Origin: an uncultured Carnobacterium sp.
GTDB taxonomy: Bacteria; Bacillota; Bacilli; Lactobacillales; Aerococcaceae
Direction of reading: 5' to 3'
Assembly: GCA_937976325.1 (NCBI GenBank)
Contig: CALJSD010000034.1
Location: forward strand, 1-15,349
Length of the DNA: 15,349 nucleotides
The notes below the pieces were generated by a model. It did not search any database and was not told the origin of the DNA. It worked only from the letters and a program-made list of their open reading frames with translations. A program made the position numbers and the translations under genes. Numbering within the stretch: position 1 is the stretch's first letter; each line of letters begins with the position of its first letter. Below are positions 6,900-14,300 of the stretch, piece by piece.

Positions 6900-7020
6900 T
6901 GGTGTAAAAACCAAAAAAATTCACACCTAATTGGATGTTAAGATTGGTGCTTCTTTTAGAAGAGGTCTTATCGCTGAAAATTGGGGAGGAAAATATAAAC
7001 CAAATTGGAGGAAAACAAAA
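6900..7020 (+). promoter_or_regulatory. Structured 5' leader of rpsB, possible S2 autoregulatory element
   Basis: The leader can form GGTGT/ACACC (6901-6905 with 6923-6927). It can also form a two-part stem TAAGA/TCTTA (6939-6943 with 6966-6970) and CTTC/GAAG (6950-6953 with 6959-6962), separated by an asymmetric internal loop. A purine-rich GGGGAGGA (6983-6990) precedes the real ribosome binding site GGAGG (7007-7011). Long structured leaders before ribosomal protein genes often bind the encoded protein. That this one binds S2 is inference; the pairing was done by eye. Confidence 0.4.
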
Positions 7021-7791
7021 ATGGCAGTTATTTCAATGAAACAATTGTTAGAAGCTGGTGTACATTTCGGTCACCAAACACGTCGCTGGAACCCTAAGAT
7101 GAAGAGATACATCTTCACAGAAAGAAATGGTATCTATATCATCGACCTACAAAAAACTGTTAAATTAGTGGACGATGCATACAACTACATGCATGAAGTT
7201 GCTGAAAACGGTGGTATTGCATTATTCGTTGGTACTAAAAAACAAGCACAAGATGCTGTTAAAGACGAAGCAATCCGTTCAGGTCAATACTACGTTAACC
7301 ATCGTTGGTTAGGTGGTACTTTAACTAACTGGGATACAATCCAAACACGTATCAAACGTTTGAAAAAAATCAAAGAAATGCAAGAAGACGGCACTTTCGA
7401 AGTATTACCTAAAAAAGAAGTTGGTATTCTATTAAAAGAATTAGACAAACTTGAAAAATACTTAGGTGGTATTAAAGATATGCCACGCATTCCTGATGTA
7501 ATGTTTATCGTTGACCCTCGTAAAGAACGCATTGCAGTTCAAGAAGCTCACAAATTAAACATTCCAATCGTTGCTATGGTTGACACAAACTGTGACCCTG
7601 ATGAAATCGATGTTGTTATTCCATCAAATGATGATGCTATCCGCGCGGTTAAATTAATCGTTGCTAAAATGGCTGATGCATTCATCGAAGGTAACCAAGG
7701 TGAAGACGTAGCAGTAGACGTTGAAGACTTAGATAAAGATACTTCATTAGAAGATATCGAAAAATTAGTTGAAGGCGACAACGCTGAATAA
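7021..7791 (+). CDS. rpsB: 30S ribosomal protein S2
   Basis: The 256-residue protein starts MAVISMKQLLEAGVHFGHQTRRWNPKM, the canonical S2 N-terminus, and contains the family blocks YIIDLQKT, LFVGTKKQA, RWLGGTLTNW, MPDVMFIVDPRKE-type (here IPDVMFIVDPRKE) and IPIVAMVDTNCDP, followed by an acidic C-terminal tail. S2 binds late at the head-platform junction of the 30S subunit and is needed for S1 docking where S1 is present. The ATG at 7021 follows GGAGG by 9 bp; a TTG in frame at 6931 would add residues unrelated to S2 and is rejected. Codon use is strongly biased (TTA, CGT, GAA), as expected of a highly expressed gene. A strong promoter and leader precede it and a terminator or attenuator hairpin separates it from tsf. 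Confidence 0.98.
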   Translation: MAVISMKQLLEAGVHFGHQTRRWNPKMKRYIFTERNGIYIIDLQKTVKLVDDAYNYMHEVAENGGIALFVGTKKQAQDAVKDEAIRSGQYYVNHRWLGGTLTNWDTIQTRIKRLKKIKEMQEDGTFEVLPKKEVGILLKELDKLEKYLGGIKDMPRIPDVMFIVDPRKERIAVQEAHKLNIPIVAMVDTNCDPDEIDVVIPSNDDAIRAVKLIVAKMADAFIEGNQGEDVAVDVEDLDKDTSLEDIEKLVEGDNAE

Positions 7792-7803
7792 TCACTAACT
7801 GTT

Positions 7804-7860
7804 AAGCTGTTTGAATCAGAAAGAGGCGAAATAGACTTTTCAATTCAAACAGCTTTTTTT
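7804..7860 (+). terminator. Terminator/attenuator between rpsB and tsf
   Basis: AAGCTGTTTGAAT (7804-7816) pairs over 13 bp with ATTCAAACAGCTT (7843-7855), followed by a run of T to 7860. No convincing promoter follows it before tsf, so it probably trims rather than stops rpsB transcription, setting the S2 to EF-Ts ratio. Confidence 0.8.
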
Positions 7861-7907
7861 AAAAAGTTTGTAAAAAATTTAAAAGCAAATTATAGGAGGA
7901 ATTGAGA

Positions 7908-8789
7908 ATGGCTCAAGTTACAGCTCAATTAGTAAAACAATTACGCGACATGACTGGCGTAGGTATGATGGATGCTAAAAAAGCATTAGTTAAAGTTGAA
8001 GGAGATATCGACAAAGCGGTTGACTACTTACGTGAAGCTGGTTTAGCAAAAGCTGCTAAAAAAGCAGACCGTATCGCTGCAGAAGGTATCACTAATGTAT
8101 TAGTTGAAGGAAACCGCGCAGTTATCTTAGAAGTAAATGCTGAAACTGACTTCGTTGCTAAAAACGACAAATTCCAAGCATTAGTTAAAGAAATCTCAGA
8201 AGCAATCTTAAAAGCAAACCCATCAACATTAGAAGAAGCACTTGAAGTTGAAACTCCAAACGGTAAAGTTTCTGACGTTATTGCAGAAGCAACTACAGTT
8301 ATCGGTGAAAAAATCACTTTACGTCGTTTCGAAATCGTTGAAAAATCTGATGCAGATGCTTTCGGTGCATACTTACACATGGGCGGACGTATCGGTGTGT
8401 TAACAGTTATCGAAGGTTCATCAGACGATGCAGCTGCTAAAGATGTTTCAATGCACATCGCTGCTATCAACCCTAAATATGTTGACCGTTCACAAGTTTC
8501 TGAAGAAGAATTAGAACACGAAAAGAAAGTTCTTACTGAACAAGCATTAAACGAAGGTAAACCAGCTAACATCGTAGAAAAAATGATCGCTGGACGTTTA
8601 AACAAATTCTTAGCTGAAATCAGCTTAAACGACCAACCATTCGTTAAAGATCCAGATCAAACTGTATCTAAATTCGTTGCTTCTAAAGGCGGAAAAGTTA
8701 AATTATTCCACCGTTATGAAGTTGGTGAAGGTTTAGAAAAACGTGTTGATAACTTTGTAGAAGAAGTTATGGGACAAGTTAAAAAATAA
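7908..8789 (+). CDS. tsf: Elongation factor Ts
   Basis: The 293-residue protein is the guanine-nucleotide exchange factor that regenerates EF-Tu-GTP in the cytoplasm. The N-terminal UBA-like domain starts MAQVTAQLVKQLRDMTGVGM and runs to about residue 55. The EF-Tu-contacting signature TDFVAKND is at residues 80-87. The core continues through HMGGRIGVL and HIAAINPKYV to the C-terminal FHRYEVGEGLEKR region. Length is normal for Firmicutes. The ATG at 7908 lies 8 bp after GGAGG in an AGGAGGA site; a TTG two codons upstream is inside the normal spacing window but gives a non-family N-terminus. It follows rpsB by 116 bp, as in most bacteria, and depends on read-through of the hairpin between them, since no good promoter is seen in the gap. 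Confidence 0.98.
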   Translation: MAQVTAQLVKQLRDMTGVGMMDAKKALVKVEGDIDKAVDYLREAGLAKAAKKADRIAAEGITNVLVEGNRAVILEVNAETDFVAKNDKFQALVKEISEAILKANPSTLEEALEVETPNGKVSDVIAEATTVIGEKITLRRFEIVEKSDADAFGAYLHMGGRIGVLTVIEGSSDDAAAKDVSMHIAAINPKYVDRSQVSEEELEHEKKVLTEQALNEGKPANIVEKMIAGRLNKFLAEISLNDQPFVKDPDQTVSKFVASKGGKVKLFHRYEVGEGLEKRVDNFVEEVMGQVKK

Positions 8790-8803
8790 TCACTGTTCAT
8801 GTG

Positions 8804-8843
8804 AGGGAATATGGTAGATAGCTACCCACTATTCCCTTTTTTT
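8804..8843 (+). terminator. Terminator after tsf
   Basis: AGGGAATA (8804-8811) pairs with TATTCCCT (8830-8837), with an inner GGTAG/CTACC stem (8813-8817 with 8822-8826), followed by seven T (8837-8843). The pyrH ribosome binding site begins only about 10 bp later. Confidence 0.85.
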
Positions 8844-8866
8844 ATAAAGATTAAGGAGATAAAGCA

Positions 8867-9589
8867 ATGGTTGAACCAAAATACAAACGTGTTGTTTTAA
8901 AATTAAGTGGTGAGGCATTAGCAGGCCAAGCAGGCTTCGGTATTAACCCACCAACGATTAAAGAAGTTGTTAAAGAGCTAAAAGAGGTTCATGATTTAGG
9001 TGTTGAAATTGCCATTGTTGTCGGCGGTGGTAACATTTGGCGTGGAATTACTGGTGAAGAAGTCGGTATGGAACGCGCTCAAGCAGACTACATGGGAATG
9101 TTAGCAACAGTTATGAATGCATTAGCACTTCAAGACGCTTTAGAAAACGTTGGAGTTCCAACTCGTGTTCAAACTTCTATTGATATGCGTCAAATCGCTG
9201 AACCTTATATCCGTCGTAGAGCTGTACGTCACTTAGAAAAAGAACGTGTTGTGATCTTTGCAGGTGGTACAGGGAATCCTTACTTCTCAACAGATACAGC
9301 TGCTGCTTTACGTGCTGCTGAAATCGAAGCAGATGCAATCTTAATGGCGAAAAACAATGTAGATGGCGTTTATAGTGCTGACCCACGTGTGGACGTCAAT
9401 GCGAAGAAATATAATGAATTAACACACTTAGATGTTATCCAAAAAGGCTTGAAAGTTATGGATACAACAGCAAGCTCACTATCTATGGATAACGATATTC
9501 CATTAGTTGTGTTTAATTTAAATGAACCAGGAAATATTAGACGCGTTGTATTAGGGGAGAACATTGGTACAACAGTTAGGGGGAAATAG
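8867..9589 (+). CDS. pyrH: UMP kinase (uridylate kinase)
   Basis: The 240-residue cytoplasmic amino-acid-kinase-fold enzyme phosphorylates UMP to UDP with ATP in pyrimidine nucleotide synthesis. Visible signatures are KLSGEAL (residues 12-18), the GGGN turn (53-56) in IAIVVGGGNIWRG, DYMGMLATVMNALAL, the nucleotide-site block AGGTGNPYFSTDTAAALRA, and the ADPR and MDTTA blocks near the C-terminus. Length is typical. AAGGAGA lies 7 bp before ATG 8867. It sits between tsf and frr, the order seen in most Firmicutes. The tsf terminator lies just upstream with no clear promoter after it, so expression probably depends on read-through. The stop codon is 3 bp from the start of frr, implying coupled translation. 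Confidence 0.97.
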   Translation: MVEPKYKRVVLKLSGEALAGQAGFGINPPTIKEVVKELKEVHDLGVEIAIVVGGGNIWRGITGEEVGMERAQADYMGMLATVMNALALQDALENVGVPTRVQTSIDMRQIAEPYIRRRAVRHLEKERVVIFAGGTGNPYFSTDTAAALRAAEIEADAILMAKNNVDGVYSADPRVDVNAKKYNELTHLDVIQKGLKVMDTTASSLSMDNDIPLVVFNLNEPGNIRRVVLGENIGTTVRGK

Positions 9590-9592
9590 GTA

Positions 9593-10153
9593 ATGTCAAC
9601 TAGCGAAATTTTAGCTCATACGAAAGAACGTATGAAAAAATCTGAAGATGCGCTTCAACGTGAATTAGGCTCAATCCGTGCTGGACGTGCAAACGCAAGT
9701 CTTTTAGACCGTCTAGAAGTGGAATACTACGGAGCATTAACTCCAGTAAACCAATTAGCTTCAATTACAGTTCCAGAAGCACGTATGCTTTTAATTACAC
9801 CTTATGACAAATCTTCATTAAATGACATTGAACGTGCGATTTTAATGAGCGATATCGGAATCACTCCAACAAGTGATGGTTCTGTGATTCGTTTAATTAT
9901 TCCACAATTAACAGAAGAACGTCGTAAAGAATTAGCTAAACAAGTAGGTAAAGAAGCCGAGAGTGCAAAAGTAAGCGTACGTAATATTCGTCGTGATGCG
10001 ATTGACCAAGCGAAAAAAGCTGAAAAAGCAAAAGAAATTACTGAAGATGAATTACACACACTTGAAAAAGACATCCAAAAAGTTACGGATGACAGTGTTA
10101 AAAACATCGACAAATTAGCAGCAAACAAAGAAAAAGAACTTTTAGAAGTTTAA
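9593..10153 (+). CDS. frr: Ribosome recycling factor
   Basis: The 186-residue protein works with EF-G to split post-termination ribosomes. Family blocks are in order: RMKKSEDALQRELGSIRAGRA at the N-terminal helix, ASLLDRLEVEYYGALTPVNQ, the beta-rich domain with ARMLLITPYDKSS and SDIGITPTSDG, then LTEERRKELAK and a long charged C-terminal helix. Length is standard. The ATG at 9593 lies 3 bp after the pyrH stop. Its ribosome binding site AGGGGG (9578-9583) is inside the end of pyrH, so the two genes are translationally coupled. A terminator follows within 10 bp of the stop. Confidence 0.98.
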   Translation: MSTSEILAHTKERMKKSEDALQRELGSIRAGRANASLLDRLEVEYYGALTPVNQLASITVPEARMLLITPYDKSSLNDIERAILMSDIGITPTSDGSVIRLIIPQLTEERRKELAKQVGKEAESAKVSVRNIRRDAIDQAKKAEKAKEITEDELHTLEKDIQKVTDDSVKNIDKLAANKEKELLEV

Positions 10154-10161
10154 TTTGAATA

Positions 10162-10187
10162 GAAAAGGGGCTTTTGCCTCTTTTTTA
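10162..10187 (+). terminator. Terminator after frr
   Basis: GGGGC (10167-10171) pairs with GCCTC (10176-10180, one G-U) around a TTTT loop, extended by A-T pairs on both sides and ending in a T-run (10181-10186). It overlaps closely with the start of the next gene's upstream region, leaving no room for a promoter there. Confidence 0.8.
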
Positions 10188-10206
10188 TTTATTAGGGAGG
10201 AACAAA

Positions 10207-10851
10207 ATGACCCAAAAACAATGGAAAATGATTAGTACCATTATTTCAATTATTATTGTGGTTGTATTTGCTCTTTACAAGGCTTTTGGAGAGCAAAAGG
10301 CTACGAATAAATCAAATACTCATTCTTTATCAAAAACGTCTCAAAACGCTTCTAATTCCTCATTTACAGGAAAGAATTTTGATTACTTTGAGAGTATGAA
10401 AAAATATCCATTTAAATATGTATATGGAGCAGATGGGGATACATTCCACCTCAGTTATGAAGGGAAAGAATTTAAAGTACGCTTACTTATTGTAGATGCT
10501 CCAGAAACAGCAAAAGAGGGTAAAGAAGCTCAACCATTTGCAGATGAAGCTAAGAAACGTACTGAAGAACTATTGAAAAACGCGAAGAAAATCGAAGGAA
10601 GTTTCGACGTTGGAGATCATGCGGATAAGTATGATCGAGCTTTAATGTATGTTTATGTCGATGGAAAATTACTTCAAGATATTTTAATTGAAGAAGGACT
10701 TGCTAGAGTTGGGTATGCCTACGAACCAAACACGAGCCCGTTAAAACAATTCCAAGAAATTGAAAAGAAAGCAAAAAAACGTAAGAAAAATATTTGGGAA
10801 AAAGACGGTTACGTGACTAACAAAGGCTTTGATACCAGCGTTTATAAGTAA
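10207..10851 (+). CDS. Membrane-anchored staphylococcal-nuclease-like protein (thermonuclease family)
   Basis: The 214-residue protein has an uncleaved-looking hydrophobic N-terminus (about 8-24), a Ser/Asn/Thr-rich linker, and a nuclease domain from about residue 60. All catalytic positions of Staphylococcus aureus nuclease have equivalents at matching spacing: Asp78 (Asp21), Arg92 (Arg35), Asp97 (Asp40), Glu100 (Glu43) and Arg144 (Arg87). Thr41 of the nuclease is Ala98 here. Later blocks EGLARVGYAY and NIWE also fit. The expected reaction is calcium-dependent cleavage of DNA or RNA at the outer face of the membrane. ATG 10207 lies 6 bp after GGAGG in AGGGAGGAA; an upstream ATG at 10174 falls in the frr terminator and is unlikely. 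No own promoter is visible, so it probably relies on read-through from frr. A role in nutrient scavenging or in processing DNA is inference. Confidence 0.88.
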   Translation: MTQKQWKMISTIISIIIVVVFALYKAFGEQKATNKSNTHSLSKTSQNASNSSFTGKNFDYFESMKKYPFKYVYGADGDTFHLSYEGKEFKVRLLIVDAPETAKEGKEAQPFADEAKKRTEELLKNAKKIEGSFDVGDHADKYDRALMYVYVDGKLLQDILIEEGLARVGYAYEPNTSPLKQFQEIEKKAKKRKKNIWEKDGYVTNKGFDTSVYK

Positions 10852-10858
10852 TCCGTCT

Positions 10859-10874
10859 GAACTATATATTGTGT
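10859..10874 (+). promoter_or_regulatory. NrdR box 1 (upstream)
   Basis: GAACTATATATTGTGT matches 14 of 16 positions of the NrdR box consensus acaCwAtATaTwGtgt as I remember it. It begins 7 bp after the stop of the nuclease gene. NrdR is the ATP/dATP-sensing repressor of ribonucleotide reductase genes. Confidence 0.85.
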
Positions 10875-10880
10875 TTTAAA

Positions 10881-10898
10881 ATGAAAATGCATTTTCAT
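10881..10898. repeat. Perfect 18-bp palindrome between the NrdR boxes
   Basis: ATGAAAATGCATTTTCAT is its own reverse complement. Its centre (10889.5) is within 1 bp of the midpoint between the two NrdR boxes. It has no following T-run, so it is not a terminator for the nuclease gene. It may be a binding site for another dimeric regulator; no known operator is recognised with confidence. Confidence 0.55.
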
Positions 10899-10900
10899 AA

Positions 10901-10916
10901 GAACTATATATTGTAT
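10901..10916 (+). promoter_or_regulatory. NrdR box 2 (promoter-proximal)
   Basis: GAACTATATATTGTAT differs from box 1 at one position and starts exactly 42 bp after it, about four helical turns. Its last six bases form the predicted -35 of the nrdH promoter, so bound NrdR would block RNA polymerase. Confidence 0.85.
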
Positions 10917-10939
10917 TTTGATTCAAAATGATGTATGAT
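10911..10939 (+). promoter_or_regulatory. Promoter of nrdH
   Basis: TTGTAT (10911-10916) and TATGAT (10934-10939) are 17 bp apart; the -10 matches 5 of 6. The start codon at 10977 follows after a GGGGAG site (10964-10969). The -35 lies inside NrdR box 2. Confidence 0.6.
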
Positions 10940-10976
10940 ATCTTCTGTCAGAAAAAATAAAAAGGGGAGAAGTAAT

Positions 10977-11213
10977 ATGTCAAATCGCAATATTATTCTT
11001 TATTCAAAACCAAATTGCATGCAATGCAATTTTACAAAACAATTTTTCGAAAATAACAACGTGGAATTCACAGTAAAAGATGTTTTCGAGTCAGAAGAAG
11101 CTTTAGCAGAAGTGAAGGAATTAGGCTTCCAATCATTACCTGTTATCGTAGCTGATGGCGTAGAACCATTCTTCGGATTCCGTCCTGATCTTTTAGAAAA
11201 ATTAGTGGGATAA
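10977..11213 (+). CDS. nrdH: NrdH glutaredoxin-like redoxin
   Basis: The 78-residue protein carries the redox motif CMQC (Cys14, Cys17), the cis-proline SLPV (Pro55) and GFRP (67-70), the set that separates NrdH redoxins from ordinary glutaredoxins. NrdH is reduced by thioredoxin reductase and supplies electrons to the class Ib ribonucleotide reductase NrdEF in the cytoplasm. The ATG at 10977 is chosen because GGGGAG lies 7 bp upstream and the product then begins as NrdH proteins do. Two NrdR boxes upstream predict repression when dATP is high and strongly support the assignment. Unusually, no nrdI, nrdE or nrdF is next to it: a terminator follows directly and the next gene is rexB. Confidence 0.95.
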   Translation: MSNRNIILYSKPNCMQCNFTKQFFENNNVEFTVKDVFESEEALAEVKELGFQSLPVIVADGVEPFFGFRPDLLEKLVG

Positions 11214-11234
11214 TTTTAACTATAAAAGAAATGT

Positions 11235-11270
11235 ACACTTTTAGTAGGAAGCTGCTAAAAGTGTTTTTTT
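11235..11270 (+). terminator. Terminator after nrdH
   Basis: ACACTTTTAGTAG (11235-11247) pairs with CTGCTAAAAGTGT (11252-11264) over 13 bp with one G-U pair, a GAAG loop and seven T (11264-11270). Confidence 0.9.
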
Positions 11271-11304
11271 ATTTGAATTTTTAAAGCGCTTTTTCCGGAT
11301 TTCA

Positions 11305-11313
11305 TGATATACT
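11305..11313 (+). promoter_or_regulatory. Extended -10 promoter of rexBA
   Basis: TGATATACT is an extended -10 (TGn plus TATACT) 29 bp before the rexB start codon. No good -35 is present at 17 bp. The strong site AAGGAGG (11328-11334) follows. Confidence 0.6.
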
Positions 11314-11342
11314 AGAGAAGACTTAAAAAGGAGGACGCATCA

Positions 11343-14300
11343 ATGGGATTTAATGCCGTTATTTCAAAGAAATCCGTTAATAAATCAAAGAAGATTGCCG
11401 AACGTTTTGCGCAGTGGCTTAAACAAGACGAAGCACATCAGGTTTACTACATTGTTCCTGATCACATTAAGTTTACTGCCGAAATGGAGATGATTCGACA
11501 AGTCGGAGAGTTATTAACGGATTCATCTTCTCGTAGCTATGCTTCAACAAGACTACAAGTATACAGTTTCAAACGTTTATTATGGTATTTACTAAGAAAT
11601 GAAGCTATTACTGAGAAAACATCGATTTCAAAAGTCGGAATTACAATGCTTTTGAAATCAATTTTAGAGGAACATTCAGACGAGCTCGTCCTCTTTAAAA
11701 ATGAAGCTCGACATAAAGGATTTCTGGAACAATTAAGCAAGGTAATGAATGAATTTCAATCTGGAGGAATTGAAGTTGAGGATTTCTCTAGCTTTTTTGA
11801 AGCGTCCACTCCTTCAGAAAACGAACAACGATTAAAAGAATTTGGGATTATTTATCGTTACTATATAGAAGCACTAAAACAAGATTTCGTTCATCAAGAA
11901 GAAAGCTATTCGCAATTATGCAGCGTAATTGCTACTAAGGATTTGTCCAATACCTTTATTGCAATCGATGAAATGGTAACATTGACGAAGGCTGAAATGG
12001 AAGTGATTGAAGCCTTAGTAGGAAGTGGGGCAACCGTTGAATTTCATGCAACATTAACGACATATGGAGTCCATACCGCTAAAAACGAAGCAGGGGATTC
12101 ATTATTTACTTCAAACAGACTCCTCTTAGAAAGACTCTCAAGATGGGTGAATAGAGGAGAGGACTTAGCTCGCATCATCGAATGGGAAGAAAGTGATTCT
12201 CTTTTTGATGATGAATTTAAAGAAGTAGAGAAGTTCTGGCTAGAGACAAATGGTGGACTTCCAAAATTGAAGAGAACGTCTAAAGAAAAGCTTCCGCTAG
12301 AAAAGATTACGTTTACTAAGTACACAGATGAAAGAGAAGAGTACCAAGAGACATTTGCCCAAATTAAGAGAATGGTTCAAGAGGGTAAAGTTCGTTATAA
12401 AGATATCCAAATTTTGGGTCGTAATTTAGAAGAAAATCATTTATTCTTGGAATCTCTTTTGAAACAATACGATATTCCTGGTTTTATCGATTTATCAGAC
12501 TCAATGGAGCATCATCCAATTATTCAAGTACTGGACGCACTCTATTCAATTTGGCAATATGATTGGCGTTATGCCGATATTATGAGTCTTCTTCGTAGCG
12601 AATATGTCTTGTGGCATAAGGATGAAGAAACGCCTCTTAAGGACCAATTACAAGCTTTTAGACAGCAATTAGATGAAACGGAAACGGTTATTCTTGCTAA
12701 TGGTTACGAAGGTTATCAATGGACCAATGGAAAACCTTGGGCCTATGTGGAAGATTCTATTGACGAAGATTCTACAGTTGAAGTGACGGATAAAAATACG
12801 CAAATTCTTTTAAAAGCGCAAGAACTTCGAGATGAATTAACAAGCGTATTACTACCTGCATTTAAGAAATTAGAACAAGCAGCTACAACGACTGAAGCAG
12901 TTACTGTCCTATATCAATTACTGACGACTCTAGGATTAGATCAATCGGTCATTTACTGGAGAGATGTTGCTGCTGAAGAAGGAGACGTCGAAACAGCGAG
13001 ACGTCAAGAACAAGTGTGGTCTGAATTTATCCGTTTACTAGATGAATATATCTATATTTTCGGAGATAAATCCTTTGATTGGGAAACCTTTATGATGTTA
13101 CTTCATACAGGATTTGAACAAACGCACTATAATTTAGCGCCTTCTACATTAGATGAATTAACGATTACAGGAATGGATTCTGTTCGTTATTCACCAAAGA
13201 AAATTACTTTTGCAGTCGGACTCACGCAAGGTGTAATGCCACGAAACATTGATGAGACAGGGTTATTAACGGATGACGAACGTGAGCTATTCTCAAACCA
13301 ACTTGATAGCGGACGTTTCCTAGCGCCTACAACAGGACAACTGCACTCTGTTGAACCATTCGTGTTCTATCAGTTACTCATGAGCGCAACAGAGCATCTT
13401 TATCTATCTTGTGCTATTTCTAAAGATGGTAAGGGACAACTCGTTTCAAATTTTGTTCAACGCTTGCTAAAACAGTTTGAAATTGAAGAAATCGATGGGT
13501 CACTAAACCGACAAAACCGTTTAGAACAAGGAGATTTCGTAGTTCCATTTGAACTCTTTACAACACTTTTATTGAAGATGAGAGAAAACAAGTTCAAAGA
13601 AAAAGACGAGATTGATTTCTTATGGAAATTAATTCCGCATTTACTAAAAGCTGACGCTGCATTCAGCGCTAACTATCATGCGTTACTGGCATCTGTCTTC
13701 AGATTAAATGTAGCAAGTAAATTGCCACTTTCTCTCGCGCAAGAGCTTTATGGAAATCAATTGAATTTATCAACGTCTCAAATTGAAACTTACTATAAGG
13801 ATCCATTTAGTCATTTCTTGCAATATGGATTAAGACTGAAAGAACGTCAGGAATTTGAGCTTTCTCCAGCAAATACAGGGGAATACTTCCATGAATTCTT
13901 TGATCAATTTATTAAAGAATTAAATACACGTGGACTATCACTACGAGAATTAACATCCGAACAAAAAATAGCAATTGAGCAAGAAATCTTTAATCGAATG
14001 AAAGATAATCCGAAATTTGCGATTTTAGGCTCTTCTAGACGTTTAAACTTCGTCCAAGGATTGTTACACCAAACTCTAATGCAAACGACAAATGCGCTTC
14101 AAAAACAAGCATTAGCGCTAGAGACAAAACCTTGGATAACCGAAGTGGTATTCGGGACTTCTGGAAACTATCCAATTCACATTCCAATTGGTAAAAATCA
14201 ATCCATCCATTTACGTGGAAAGATTGACCGTATCGACTTGCTACAGTCAGATAACGGAATTTATAACGGGATTATTGACTATAAATCTTCTGAACAAAAA

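Noticed and set aside
6931..7020. N-terminal extension of rpsB from an in-frame TTG
   Set aside because: The extra residues do not look like S2. The ATG at 7021 has a proper ribosome binding site and gives the canonical N-terminus.
7868..7896. Possible promoter TTGTAA-17-TATAGG before tsf
   Set aside because: Transcription would begin at or inside the ribosome binding site and start codon, so it would not make a normally translated message.
8024..8605. Long open frame on the minus strand opposite tsf
   Set aside because: It is a by-product of the strong codon bias of tsf. It has no ribosome binding site or family-like composition.
11281..11294. cre-like sequence (TTAAAGCGCTTTTT) in the rexB promoter region
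   Set aside because: The core AAAGCGCTTT is palindromic and resembles a CcpA site, but several consensus positions fail and it may simply be chance. RexAB is not a usual carbon-control target.
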